Source: CAZAQV01 sp964487255
GTDB taxonomy: Bacteria > Myxococcota_A > Polyangia > Polyangiales > CAZAQV01
Assembly: GCA_964487255.1 (NCBI GenBank)
Contig: CAZAQV010000009.1
Location: 1-64,000, forward strand
Direction of reading: 5' to 3'
DNA: 64,000 nt
Made by a program: the position numbers and the translations under genes. The notes under the pieces were generated by a model. That model had not been told where the DNA came from, did not search any database, and saw nothing but the letters and a program-made list of their open reading frames with translations. Below are positions 35,842 to 44,806 of this stretch, piece by piece (position 1 is the first letter of the stretch; each line of letters opens with the position of its first letter).

Positions 35842-36654
35842 TTGAACAAACACAGCGAACGTTGGGAGGGCATCCTCGATTTTTTGCGCGACGTGTTTGA
35901 GCGACTGACGCGCGAACGGCTGCAAACTCGTGCGGCCGCCCTGTCCTTCCATTCGCTACTCGCCATCGTCCCGGCGGGTGCGGTCACCTTCGCACTCATC
36001 GATTGGGTCGGCGGCGGCGAGTCGACCGCGGGGGCAACGCGTTTCATGATCAGCCGCTACTTGCCGCCTCAGGCAATGGAAGCGGCGGACACGGTGATCC
36101 CGCTCATGCAGGAGGCGGACTTTGGCGCCATCGGGTTGCTGGGTAGCGTCATGCTGTTACCGGTGATGATCTCGCTCGTCCGGCAGGTTGAACTTGCCTT
36201 CGCCGACATCTTCGACAGCCCGCGCGGGCGACATCTACCACGCATCTTCGCTTACGGCGTATTGGTCACGCTCGCGCCAATGCTCACGCTACTGACCATC
36301 ACCTACGCGCCTTCGTTCAACCTTCCGCTGCTGCCTTTCCTGGTTCCCATCGTCGGCACCACCGTCGTCTTTTTTCTCGGCTTTCGCTTCTTGCCGCGAA
36401 AGCGTCCCTCCAAACGCTCTGCGTGGGCGGGGGCCGCGATTACGGCTGTGCTGCTCAACGCCTGTAAGATCTTCTTCGGCGTCTTGGGTGCCCGCGTCGG
36501 CTTCGCACTTCATGCGGTTTGGGGCGCGATCACGTTTGTGCCGATGGTCCTCATCTGGGTGCTCATCACCTGGACCTGCGTACTTTTTGGCGCTGTGTTC
36601 GCGGCCACGGTCGACGGACGCGTGAAAGCCAAACGCGCTACACCGCCGTCATAA
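35842..36654 (+). CDS. YihY/BrkB-family membrane protein
   Basis: 270 residues from TTG 35842, the only start that keeps the conserved N-terminal helix (ILDFLRDVFERLTRERLQTR). Family signature AAALSFHSLLAIVPAGAV is followed by about six membrane helices and the C-terminal GAITFVPMVLIWVLITWTCV block. BrkB/YihY proteins are inner-membrane proteins of unsettled function. The next gene starts 29 bases downstream. Confidence 0.85.
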   Translation: MNKHSERWEGILDFLRDVFERLTRERLQTRAAALSFHSLLAIVPAGAVTFALIDWVGGGESTAGATRFMISRYLPPQAMEAADTVIPLMQEADFGAIGLLGSVMLLPVMISLVRQVELAFADIFDSPRGRHLPRIFAYGVLVTLAPMLTLLTITYAPSFNLPLLPFLVPIVGTTVVFFLGFRFLPRKRPSKRSAWAGAAITAVLLNACKIFFGVLGARVGFALHAVWGAITFVPMVLIWVLITWTCVLFGAVFAATVDGRVKAKRATPPS

Positions 36655-36683
36655 AAGACTTTACAGCGCTGTGTCATTGTGTC

Positions 36684-38036
36684 ATGGATGACAAAGTGAC
36701 AGAAGGCAATGCACGCGTGACGGTGCTCGTGACCGACGACGAACTGGAGAATCGAAAGTCGGTCCAGAAAATCTTGGTCAAGGAAGGCTACCGCGTGCTC
36801 ACCGCCGCCGACGGCAACGAAGCCCTCGACACCTGCCGAAACCATCGCGTCCACGTCCTGCTCACCGACTTGAACATGCCCAATATGGACGGCATTGAAC
36901 TCACTCGCGCACTCGATACCGCGAGCCCCGACACCGAAGTTGTGGTGATGACAGCATACGGCACGGTGGATACCGCCGTGCGCGCCATGCGTGAGGGCGC
37001 AAGTGACTTTATCGAAAAGCCGCTCAAGCGGGCGGACATCTTGCGCAGCGTCTCACGCCTCTCCGAAAGGCACCGTTTGCTGCTCGAGAACCAAGACCTC
37101 AAGCGAGAGATCAGCCATCTCAAAAAGCGCAAGATCGTCGGCTCTTCCGCCGCCCTACGACGTGCTCTATCACTCGTCGAGCAAGCCGCACCGTCGACGG
37201 CCACGGTGTTGATCTTGGGCGAGAGCGGAACCGGCAAGGAACTCTTAGCGCGCGCTGTGCACGATAAGAGCGGACGAACGGGGACGTTCGTCGCAGTCAA
37301 CCTCGCTGCACTGCCCGAGACGATCATCGAGAGCGAACTGTTCGGCCACACGCGCGGCGCTTTTACCGGCGCAGTCGACAAAAGAGACGGTCGCATTGCA
37401 CAAGCGGCCGGCGGCACACTGTTCCTCGATGAGATCGGTGAGCTGTCGAGTGCGACACAAGTCAAACTGCTTCGCGTCCTTCAAGAAGGCGAGTTCGAAC
37501 CACTCGGTGGCAAGACGCAAAGGGCAGACTTTCGTTTGGTTGCGGCGACCAACCGAGACCTCAAAGAAGCGGTGGCGAGCGGCGAGTTTCGAGAGGACCT
37601 CTACTACCGACTCAACGTCATCGCGATCGACAGTCCGCCACTTCGGGCTCGGCGCGAAGACATTGCTCTACTCGTTGAACACTTCATCAAGCTTTATGCT
37701 GGGCGCAACGGCAAGGCGCCGCTGCGCATTGAGGACGAGGCCATGGCCAAGCTCATGGCCTACCCGTGGCCAGGGAACGTACGTGAACTGGAGAACGTCA
37801 TCGAACGTGCCGTCGTACTCGACCGAGACGGCGCCCTGGGGCTCGCCAACCTGCCCGAGCAAATTGCGGAGAGTGACGATGCAACCGGCTCACTTTCGTT
37901 CTCCATCGGCACCCCACTCGAAGAGATCGAGCGCCGCGTCATCCGCGCGACCCTGCACCACACCGACGGTGACAAGCAACTCGCCGCCAAACTACTCGGC
38001 ATCTCCGCCCGCACCATCTACCGCAAACTCGACTAG
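36684..38036 (+). CDS. NtrC-family response regulator, sigma-54 activator
   Basis: 450 residues from ATG 36684. Receiver domain with acidic pocket at 18-20 (TDDE), phospho-acceptor Asp62 (LLTDLNMPNMDG) and Lys in FIEKPLKR. A coiled linker leads to an AAA+ domain with Walker A GESGTGKE, GAFTGA loop, Walker B GGTLFLDEIGEL and RPWPGN-like YPWPGNVREL. A Fis helix-turn-helix (KQLAAKLLGISARTIYRKLD) binds DNA. No histidine kinase is nearby. It is the closest activator upstream of the sigma-54 promoter of the T2SS operon (41067), a plausible but untested target. Its last 24 codons are duplicated at 40100. Confidence 0.94.
   Translation: MDDKVTEGNARVTVLVTDDELENRKSVQKILVKEGYRVLTAADGNEALDTCRNHRVHVLLTDLNMPNMDGIELTRALDTASPDTEVVVMTAYGTVDTAVRAMREGASDFIEKPLKRADILRSVSRLSERHRLLLENQDLKREISHLKKRKIVGSSAALRRALSLVEQAAPSTATVLILGESGTGKELLARAVHDKSGRTGTFVAVNLAALPETIIESELFGHTRGAFTGAVDKRDGRIAQAAGGTLFLDEIGELSSATQVKLLRVLQEGEFEPLGGKTQRADFRLVAATNRDLKEAVASGEFREDLYYRLNVIAIDSPPLRARREDIALLVEHFIKLYAGRNGKAPLRIEDEAMAKLMAYPWPGNVRELENVIERAVVLDRDGALGLANLPEQIAESDDATGSLSFSIGTPLEEIERRVIRATLHHTDGDKQLAAKLLGISARTIYRKLD
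37960..38032 (+). repeat. 73-bp direct repeat, copy 1 (3' end of NtrC-type gene)
   Basis: Identical over 73 bases to 40100-40172, exactly 2140 bases downstream. Copy 1 is the end of the regulator gene, finishing GAC TAG. Copy 2 finishes GAT TAA, so the encoded residues are the same but the last codon and stop differ. This is the pattern left by site-specific insertion into a gene 3' end, or by recombination. Confidence 0.9.
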
Positions 38037-38653
38037 AAACGGTACGAGTAGCACGCTTCAGCGAAACGGAATCTACAGCGCGTGCCATGCATCACAGGTC
38101 TAAGCATTTACTATCCTTGAGAACCTGAGCAAAACGCGACAAACGTTCCTACAAACGACAGCAACCAACGACGGCCGGCATCTCCCGCAGGTCTCGGAGT
38201 TTCGTCGCCGTTTTCCGTGGGAACCGTGCGTTTTCAGGTGGTTCGACTACCGGTGCATGGCACCGAAATGAGCGCCAATCTGATTCGAACTCGCCCTCCG
38301 TGCGCCCTATGCGCAACTGGCTACGTCGATGAACTCACCGGCGAGCGCATCGCTGCGTTCTGAGCGCTCGTTTTCGGCCGCGACATGTGCAGTGTGGCCA
38401 CCCAAACTCGATTCTGAGAGGTCGAAGCTCTTCATTGCCTTGCTGGAATCCCCGCACGCGCCTCTTAAGCTCCGACATTGCATCTCCTAGTTTCACTAAC
38501 CTCGGAAGGATCCCACTTCCGCCGCCCCAAAACTCACCTGCCTCGGAGGATTGCCTGCTTAGGCGTCGAGGCGACTCCAGTAAGCCCACCCTACAAAGCC
38601 AGATTCTCACTGCACCATGGGGAACACAGGGGCGTCTGAAGTCCAAACTGCTG
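38037..38653. other. Gene-poor, AT-richer part of the bracketed islet
   Basis: No convincing gene. Composition is lower in G+C than flanking DNA (25 of 60 bases in 38101-38160 by hand count). One open stretch, 38121-38363 on the plus strand, ends in a peptide containing PPCALCATGYVDELTGERIA before a TGA, and could be the remnant of a gene; no start codon or family is evident. Confidence 0.35.
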
Positions 38654-39223
38654 CTATAGCTGCTGCCAGCTACAACCTTGATGCGATTCGCACTTGTCGC
38701 GGACACGCATTTCAGAGCACTGCTCCGCAGCCCCAACGCAAGCCATCGCGGTAGCGCAATCGCCTCCGTATTTTGCGCAATCCGCACCTTCTCCGGCTTT
38801 GTCACAACTCCCGCTCTGTCTGCAGATATATTGGTTACCTACAAGGTTATTGTACACCCACTCCCCGTAACAGTGAGGAAGGTCATCGCATTGGCGGTTA
38901 TTGTTGAAGTCACTACAGTCGCGCGCGGTCCCAGCACATCGCTCCCCTGGAAAGCATCCTATTTGTTCGAGGCAATCGTCGAGTGTCACGTCACCGCATG
39001 CGCGCTGCTCGCCGATACACGCACCCGGCTCTTCTTCGGGTGGCGTTCCTGAATCTGACTGGGATGGACTTTCGCCGTTCAGAGCAGCCAGGCATTCCCC
39101 GTAAGCTTTCGCATCATCCGAAAATCGCTCGCAGGAAGCATCCGATTCGTCCTCGGAGCACGCCGAGAGGCAAACGACGGCGGTCAAAGCTAGGAAAGCT
39201 ACTCTATATCTGCGAATATTCAT
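38654..39223 (-). CDS. Cys-rich lipoprotein, islet gene 2
   Basis: 189 residues from Met at 39223, chosen because its ATG overlaps the TGA of the upstream islet gene (ATGA coupling). Lipoprotein signal FLALTAVVCLSAC. The mature part has about 16 cysteines in pairs (RACGDVTLDDCLEQIGCFPG, YICRQSGSCDKAGEGADCAK, DKCESHQGCSW), suggesting a disulfide-stabilised extracellular domain. No family recognised. It is translationally coupled to the four-repeat lipoprotein and lies inside the duplicated-end islet. Confidence 0.72.
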   Translation of the reverse strand: MNIRRYRVAFLALTAVVCLSACSEDESDASCERFSDDAKAYGECLAALNGESPSQSDSGTPPEEEPGACIGEQRACGDVTLDDCLEQIGCFPGERCAGTARDCSDFNNNRQCDDLPHCYGEWVYNNLVGNQYICRQSGSCDKAGEGADCAKYGGDCATAMACVGAAEQCSEMRVRDKCESHQGCSWQQL

Positions 39224-39891
39224 TTTGAGCAAACTCCTGGTTCGACGCATGTGCTCCGCGGCTCACATGCCTTTGAATCGCTTGGTTGATCACAGGTGAC
39301 GCCTCCAGCTCCGTAGTAGGCGTCATACCGGTCGGGCAAAACTACGCATCGCCCCGGCGACTCGCACGTCGCGCCCGGTTTACATGCCTTCGAATCGCTT
39401 GGTTCATCGCACGCAACTCCGCCAGCGTCGTAGTACGAATCGTAACTGTTGGTAAAAGTTGAGCAGACTCCAACGGACACACAAGTATCAAGTGGCTCGC
39501 ATGCCTTCGAATCACTGGGTTCGTCACAGGTTCGCCCGCCGGCGCCGTAGTAGGAGTCGTAGCGGTCCGCGAGTGTGGAGCACCGGGCCTCCGAAATGCA
39601 TGTATCCCGCGGCTCACATGCCTTCGAATCGCTTGGTTGATCACAGATGACACCCTTTGCGTCATAGTAGGCGTCATACTCCTGGCCGACCTTCTCGCCA
39701 GAGTTAGTCACGTTTTGACCGCGAGTGTCCGTCGAAGCGTCGTCGATTGAACTCGAATCGAAACCTAGATCCGCGTCTCGGTTCGACGCATCTACAGTTT
39801 CACTACTACGACGATCGTCACCGCAAGCGAGAATGACGCTCGAAGCAAAGCATGACATTATTCCAACTACCTTGAGGCTTATAGGCTGCAT
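39220..39891 (-). CDS. Lipoprotein with four tandem Cys repeats, islet gene 1
   Basis: 223 residues from Met at 39891; an upstream Met at 39957 is possible. The signal contains lipobox SSVILAC. After an acidic Ser/Asp linker come four tandem units of about 41 residues, each with the pattern YDxYYxAxGVxCDxPSDSKACxPxxTC and a final Cys. The units are well conserved at DNA level too (period about 123 bases), indicating recent expansion. Likely a surface-exposed disulfide-rich binding module. The last A of the start codon of the next gene lies within its stop. Confidence 0.75.
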   Translation of the reverse strand: MQPISLKVVGIMSCFASSVILACGDDRRSSETVDASNRDADLGFDSSSIDDASTDTRGQNVTNSGEKVGQEYDAYYDAKGVICDQPSDSKACEPRDTCISEARCSTLADRYDSYYGAGGRTCDEPSDSKACEPLDTCVSVGVCSTFTNSYDSYYDAGGVACDEPSDSKACKPGATCESPGRCVVLPDRYDAYYGAGGVTCDQPSDSKACEPRSTCVEPGVCSK

Positions 39892-40099
39892 CGGGTACTG
39901 GATACCATGGGCCCGTTCCCCAGCAAGCCGCGCAATAAGACGGCTCGCGGTTTTCAACCAAAAACTTTAATGCTTACAACACAACCCGCGATGCACGAGC
40001 GACCGAGCGCGCAATGCTGCGGCTTGATGCTCGCCCTTTTCTAAAGTCGCCCGGACGTTGCACGGTGCGGTGGTCGCTTCGCCGCACGTGCTCGAGAGG

Positions 40100-40172
40100 A
40101 CACCGACGGTGACAAGCAACTCGCCGCCAAACTACTCGGCATCTCCGCCCGCACCATCTACCGCAAACTCGA
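40100..40172 (+). repeat. 73-bp direct repeat, copy 2 (orphan 3' end)
   Basis: Orphan copy of the NtrC-type gene end. In its original frame it still encodes KQLAAKLLGISARTIYRKLD followed by TAA, but the frame upstream stops after about 20 unrelated codons. It marks the right edge of the islet. Confidence 0.9.
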
Positions 40173-40174
40173 TT

Positions 40175-40795
40175 AAGCACTGTCAAGAGGTCAGCTTAGG
40201 CGTACATGGCAAGCGTTCGGCGCTCAACTTGCAAGCGGTGTGGGGAAGCGGCGCCAACGACGTGTGGGCTGTGGGAATCTTAGGGACGATCATTCACTGG
40301 AATGGTGACACGTGGTCGAATATCGATAGCGGTACGGAATTCGCGATGCAAGCGATCTGGGGAAGCGGCGCCAACGACGTGTGGAGCGCGGGCGCTGGCG
40401 GCACTTCCGAGAGTATCCTCATTCACTGGGACGGAGAAACGTGGTCGCCGGTGGATAGCAGCTTGGTCAACGGTAGAATTTATGATCTATGGGGCAGCTC
40501 ATCGGATGACGTTTGGGCGGTGGGCTCCAATGGAACTGTCATTCATTGGAATGGTACCGAGTGGGCAGAAACCAAGCCGGGATGGGACGGCAGCTTGGCT
40601 GCGGTTTGGTCGGCAAATCCCAGCGATGCGTGGGCTATGGGGCAATATGGAAAGACGTTGCGCTGGGATGGCAGTCGTTGGTTGAACGTGGCAGATGAAA
40701 TCAACGGGGCGTTTCGGGACATCTGGGGCGCGAGCGCCACTGATGTCTGGGCTGTTGCAGACGATGGCAAGGTAGCGCGGCTTATCCCAGATTAG
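40175..40795 (+). pseudogene. 5'-truncated beta-propeller-like WGSGANDVWAVG repeat gene
   Basis: The plus-strand frame ending at 40795 encodes repeated units of about 40-45 residues: WGSGANDVWAVG, WGSGANDVWSAG, WGSSSDDVWAVG and WGASATDVWAVA, each followed by IHWNGxxW-like strands. These are typical of propeller-type surface lipoproteins. No signal peptide is present and the open frame runs backwards into the 73-bp repeat in the wrong frame. The first ATG within recognisable homologous sequence is at 40348. The 5' part was probably lost when the islet edge formed. Confidence 0.6.
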
Positions 40796-41022
40796 CTATT
40801 GATCGTCCGCATGACCCGGCCTCGAAGTACAAGACCGCAGATCGTGAGTGGGTTGCGAATCCGTACGAAGGCTAGCGACGGGTAGTCACGCAGAGTGAGC
40901 GTAGCGTCCCAGACGGGATTTGAAGCGGTAAGGCACGGGTTCGAGGCTTGTCCGCCGATGACATGTTGTCAGTGGGACACGCGACCGGTGTCAGGGTGGC
41001 GGCAGAGCACCGATTCGGAGAG

Positions 41023-41041
41023 CTGAAAATATTCAGTTTTT
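41023..41041 (+). terminator. Short stem plus T5, possible terminator
   Basis: CTGAA-aata-TTCAG followed by TTTTT, downstream of the truncated propeller gene and just upstream of the T2SS promoter. The stem is only 5 bp, so efficiency is doubtful. The rest of the 40796-41066 gap shows no gene; GACAC-N7-GTGTC at 40976-40992 is a possible activator site. Confidence 0.3.
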
Positions 41042-41066
41042 CTTGATTCAGCGGCCGAGGCTGGAG

Positions 41067-41082
41067 CGGCACGGGCATTGCT
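41067..41082 (+). promoter_or_regulatory. Sigma-54 promoter of the T2SS operon
   Basis: CGGCACGGGCATTGCT matches the sigma-54 consensus TGGCACG-N4-TTGCW at nearly every position, with the required GG (41068-41069) and GC (41080-41081) separated by 10 bases. Transcription should begin near 41093, just upstream of gspC. This implies need for an NtrC-type activator; two are encoded in the window. Confidence 0.7.
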
Positions 41083-41122
41083 CTATTCCTGGTTGATGTC
41101 CCCTCGAAAAGAGCAGCGAATC

Positions 41123-42073
41123 ATGGTCGGCGTGATCCTCCTCACGCTCCTGGGCTGTGCGTTTTTGCTCGCCAAAGGTGCCATGGCGCTCGTCGGCTCT
41201 GCCGTGCTGAGCGTCGACGAGGTCCCCGCTGAAAAACCAACCCGCTCTGTTCCATCTCGCCGCGTGCGTCGAGAGCGCGTCGACGGCACGCCGATTCTCA
41301 AGCGCAATATTTTCGACTCGCAGTCGGGCGACATGACGCTCGTTCCCGAGCCAGAGCCAGGCGAAGAAGAAATCGTCGAAGAAGGCGATGGCCCGCCACC
41401 GATGTGCCAGGGCAGCACGAAGCTCGTCGCATCGATCTACATGGACGGTCGCCCCGAGTTCTCGATGGCCTCCATCACGACCGCGTCGGGAACGTCGATG
41501 CTCTACCGCGAAGGCATGAGCGTCGATGGCATGAACCTCGTCAACATTTACCCGTCGATGGTCATCTTACGTCCGTCGGGCGGACGAAGCTGCCAGCTTG
41601 CGATGTTCGATCCAGAAGTTGCAGCGGGCGCACCAACTCGTCCTTCGCCGCCACGCGAGGACGAAAATGAGAAGGAAAGCCCAAAGCCATCATCCGGCGG
41701 ACGACTCGAAGCGGATGAGCTCGACGAGAACATCAAGAAGCAGAGCGAGGGCAAATACACGGTGTGTCGCGGCCTCGTGAACAAAGTGCTCGAGAACCAA
41801 GCCGAACTCATGCGCGCAGCAAGGATCATCCCACACGAAGAAGATGGCCGCGTGGTCGGCATCAAACTCTACGGCATTCGTCGCAACAGTTTACTCGGCA
41901 AGCTCGGTCTGCAAAACGGCGACATGCTGCGTAACATCAACGGCTTCGATGTCACCAACCCCAACAAGGCTCTCGAAGCATTTACCAAGCTGCAAAGCGC
42001 TTCCAACATCAGCCTCGCGGCCGTCCGGCGCGGAAAAGCGATGTCGGTGGAGTACTCGATTAATGACTGCTGA
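41123..42073 (+). CDS. gspC: T2SS inner-membrane clamp protein GspC
   Basis: 316 residues from ATG 41123; starts at 41096 and 41078 are possible but lie at or before the predicted transcript start. A single N-terminal TM helix (MVGVILLTLLGCAFLLAKGA) and a basic/Pro linker precede a homology region with disulfide-capable Cys (MCQGSTKLVASIYMDGRPEF). An acidic Ser/Pro linker leads to a C-terminal PDZ-like domain (RVVGIKLYGIRRNSLLGKLGLQNGDMLRNINGFD). GspC links inner-membrane components to the GspD secretin. Gene order then follows the standard C-D-E-F pattern. Confidence 0.93.
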   Translation: MVGVILLTLLGCAFLLAKGAMALVGSAVLSVDEVPAEKPTRSVPSRRVRRERVDGTPILKRNIFDSQSGDMTLVPEPEPGEEEIVEEGDGPPPMCQGSTKLVASIYMDGRPEFSMASITTASGTSMLYREGMSVDGMNLVNIYPSMVILRPSGGRSCQLAMFDPEVAAGAPTRPSPPREDENEKESPKPSSGGRLEADELDENIKKQSEGKYTVCRGLVNKVLENQAELMRAARIIPHEEDGRVVGIKLYGIRRNSLLGKLGLQNGDMLRNINGFDVTNPNKALEAFTKLQSASNISLAAVRRGKAMSVEYSINDC

Positions 42074-44804
42074 GAAACCAGGTACCGCAATGAAACGAAG
42101 GCCCGCAATGAAACGAAGACCCGCAGCAAAACGAAGAACCATCGCGGCCACCCTGCTCGCACTCCTGGTCTGCGACGGCTTCGTCGTGCCAGTTGCAGCG
42201 CAGGACGACGACAAGCCCAACCTCAAACTCTTGCCGCCACCGGCCGGCCCACGCGACTTGATTCGCGAACGCATCCAAAACAAGAACGCGGGTAACAAGC
42301 CCGCCACCACGACGAGGCCGCGTCGCAGTCGTCCCACCACCGGAACTGCAACCCCTTCGGTCAAACCCGGCACAGGCGACGACAGCCCCGATACGACGAT
42401 GCGCCAAGATCCTGACGGTCCGGACTTGGGTAACATCAAGCCCTTCGAAACAGGCGTCGAGTACAAACCCACGTCACCGCGTTCGCGTGTAACCTTCAAC
42501 CTCGAAGACGCAGACCTGACCGATCTGGTTCGACTCATTTCGTCCATCACGGGCCGCCGCTTCATCCTGTCGGGCAAGAGCCGCTCACTCAAGGCGACCG
42601 TCTACGCGCCCACAAAGGTGACCGCCGCAGAGGCGTATCGCGCGTTTTTGGCAATCCTCGAGATGAATGGTCTGACCGTCGTGCCGTCCGGGCGTTACCT
42701 CAAGATCGTTGAGGCCACCGGCGTCGAGAAAGAGCCGATCGGGACTTACGTGAAAGAGGGCGCGCGCTTGCCCCGCGACGAGCGTTTCATCACGCGCCTC
42801 CATCGCCTCGAAAGTGTCAGTGCCGAGGACGTTACCAATATCTTGGGAAAATTCTCATCGAAGCATGGCCAAATCACGGCCTATGCGCCGACCAACACGC
42901 TTATCATCACAGACACCGGGGCGAACATCCGCCGCATGATGCGCATCGTTCAAGAGATCGACGTTTCTCGCACCGGCACGCAGATGTGGATCGAACCGAT
43001 TCATTATGCCAATGCAGTCGAAATCGCCGACCGACTCAACGAACTCTTTCCCGCCACGGCAGGTGCAAGTTCGGGCGGCACAAAGTCCCCCGCGAAGAAG
43101 GCGGCGGGCGGTGGGTCGAACACCAGCACAGTGGGCAAAGCGGGCGCAGCGCGGCTAACCAAGATCCTGCCCGATGAGCGGACCAACTCGATCATCATCA
43201 TTGCCACCGAGCGTGCGTATCTGCGCATTCTCGAAATGATCCGACAGCTCGACGTTCCACTCGAAGGCTCAGGCGGCATCCATGTGCACTATCTACAGCA
43301 CGGCGACGCAGAAGAAATCTCGCAGACGCTCTCGAGTCTTGTGTCGGGTTCGAGTGGGGCAGGAGGCGGCGCGCGACGGGGCAACCGCGGTGGCGCTGCA
43401 AACAACAACGCGGCCGCAGCAGCGGGTGGATCCACGGCCGTCTTTGAGGGTGATATCAAGGTTACCGCGCACAAGCCTTCGAATGCGCTCGTCATCACCT
43501 CCTCGCTTCACGACTACGCCGCACTCAAACGGGTGATCGACCGACTAGACGCGCCTCGACGTCAGGTGTTCATCGAGGCGGTGGTGATGGAGCTTGAGGT
43601 CAACCGAAGCAAGACGCTCGGAGTGGATTTTCATACCGGCATTCCCGACCCGGTCGGCGAAGGCTCCCTCGGCGTCATCGGCTCGCAACGCATCGGAGGT
43701 CTCGCAGGTACGGCAGGCCTTCTCTCACCGGACGGGATCTCTGGCCTCGCAGTCGGCGTGCAAGGTCCGATTCTCGACGAACTCACCGAGGTCATCGGCA
43801 TTTCCGTCCCCTCTTTCGGCGCAACCTTGACGGCGCTGTCGACAGCCAGTGATGCCAACATTCTCTCGACGCCACACATCATCGCCATGGACAACGAAGA
43901 GGCCGAGATCAACATCGGTCAAAACGTGCCTTTGCAGACGAATGCGGCTGGCTTTGGTGCCCTGGGCAACTTGGGCGCGCTCGCCGGCGCAGCGGGACAG
44001 AACGCAAGTCAACTCACGCAGGCGGCGGGGCTGCTCGGGGGCGGGTTTGGCGGGGGCTTCAACGCGCCTCGCCAAGACGTCGGCACCAAGCTCACCATCA
44101 CGCCGCACATCAACGAGAGCGACCAAATTCGCCTTGAGATCAACGAGGAAATCTCCGAAGCAGGCTCGTCCCCACAAGGCACACTCGGCGCCATTTCGCT
44201 CAATCGACGGACCGCCAAGACGCAAGCGGTCGTCGCAGATCAAGAAACCTTGGTCATCGGTGGGCTGATGCGCGAGCGCGTCGCGACAAGCGAAGACAAG
44301 GTGCCCATCCTGGGCGATATCCCGCTGCTCGGAGCGCTCTTCCGCCGCACCACGGAGACCAAGCAGAAGACCAACCTTCTCCTGTTCTTGACGCCGTATA
44401 TTGTGCGCGATTCCACGGACCTTCGTCGCATTTACGAGCGCAAGATTCGAGAGCGCCAAGAGTTCCTCGACCGCTACCTCGTGTTCGGCAACACCGACTA
44501 TGAACCGCCGATGGACTACTCGCGCACGCGCGGACTGGTCGCGGAAATCATCCGTGAAATGGACAGCGTGAGCGCCGAAGAATTGCTCGCTGCCGAGGCC
44601 GCCGCAAGGCCACCGCTCGAGCATATCCCGCGTCCACCCGTCGGCAGCGCCGTAGAGTTCGATACCAGTGAGGGCGAAGAGGACGGCGACGTCGTGATTA
44701 CGCCCGATGGTGCAATCTCGCCTTCCGTTCTCACGCCGATCGATCGCGAGCCGCTGGATATCGAAGACGCTCCAGAAACCGACGACGCAGGAGATGACGA
44801 GTAA
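42063..44804 (+). CDS. gspD: T2SS outer-membrane secretin GspD
   Basis: 913 residues from ATG 42063, which overlaps the gspC stop and has GGTGGAG ten bases upstream; ATG 42090 is an alternative. The N-terminus carries an 18-base tandem repeat encoding MKRRPA twice, then a signal peptide (LLALLVCDGFVVPVAAQ). After a Pro/Thr linker come N0 (VTFNLEDADLTDLVRLISSI), N1-N3 ring-building domains with a Gly/Asn-rich insert in N3, and the secretin core (ALSTASDANILSTPHIIAMD, VVADQETLVIGGLMRE, PILGDIPLLGALFRR). It ends in an acidic tail that may be the S-domain. Length exceeds typical GspD (about 650-700) because of linkers. Confidence 0.96.
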   Translation: MTAEKPGTAMKRRPAMKRRPAAKRRTIAATLLALLVCDGFVVPVAAQDDDKPNLKLLPPPAGPRDLIRERIQNKNAGNKPATTTRPRRSRPTTGTATPSVKPGTGDDSPDTTMRQDPDGPDLGNIKPFETGVEYKPTSPRSRVTFNLEDADLTDLVRLISSITGRRFILSGKSRSLKATVYAPTKVTAAEAYRAFLAILEMNGLTVVPSGRYLKIVEATGVEKEPIGTYVKEGARLPRDERFITRLHRLESVSAEDVTNILGKFSSKHGQITAYAPTNTLIITDTGANIRRMMRIVQEIDVSRTGTQMWIEPIHYANAVEIADRLNELFPATAGASSGGTKSPAKKAAGGGSNTSTVGKAGAARLTKILPDERTNSIIIIATERAYLRILEMIRQLDVPLEGSGGIHVHYLQHGDAEEISQTLSSLVSGSSGAGGGARRGNRGGAANNNAAAAAGGSTAVFEGDIKVTAHKPSNALVITSSLHDYAALKRVIDRLDAPRRQVFIEAVVMELEVNRSKTLGVDFHTGIPDPVGEGSLGVIGSQRIGGLAGTAGLLSPDGISGLAVGVQGPILDELTEVIGISVPSFGATLTALSTASDANILSTPHIIAMDNEEAEINIGQNVPLQTNAAGFGALGNLGALAGAAGQNASQLTQAAGLLGGGFGGGFNAPRQDVGTKLTITPHINESDQIRLEINEEISEAGSSPQGTLGAISLNRRTAKTQAVVADQETLVIGGLMRERVATSEDKVPILGDIPLLGALFRRTTETKQKTNLLLFLTPYIVRDSTDLRRIYERKIRERQEFLDRYLVFGNTDYEPPMDYSRTRGLVAEIIREMDSVSAEELLAAEAAARPPLEHIPRPPVGSAVEFDTSEGEEDGDVVITPDGAISPSVLTPIDREPLDIEDAPETDDAGDDE

Positions 44805-44806
44805 GC

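Noticed and set aside
38335..38805. Minus-strand 156-codon frame in the islet
   Set aside because: Overlaps the coupled lipoprotein gene in another frame and lacks start context or domain features.
39240..39690. CRISPR-like regular repeats
   Set aside because: Period of about 123 bases is coding: four in-frame Cys-rich protein units, with no short repeat/spacer structure or cas genes.
40796..41066. Possible tRNA from a GGGTTCGAG stretch near 40937
   Set aside because: No acceptor stem, D-arm or anticodon arm can be paired around it.
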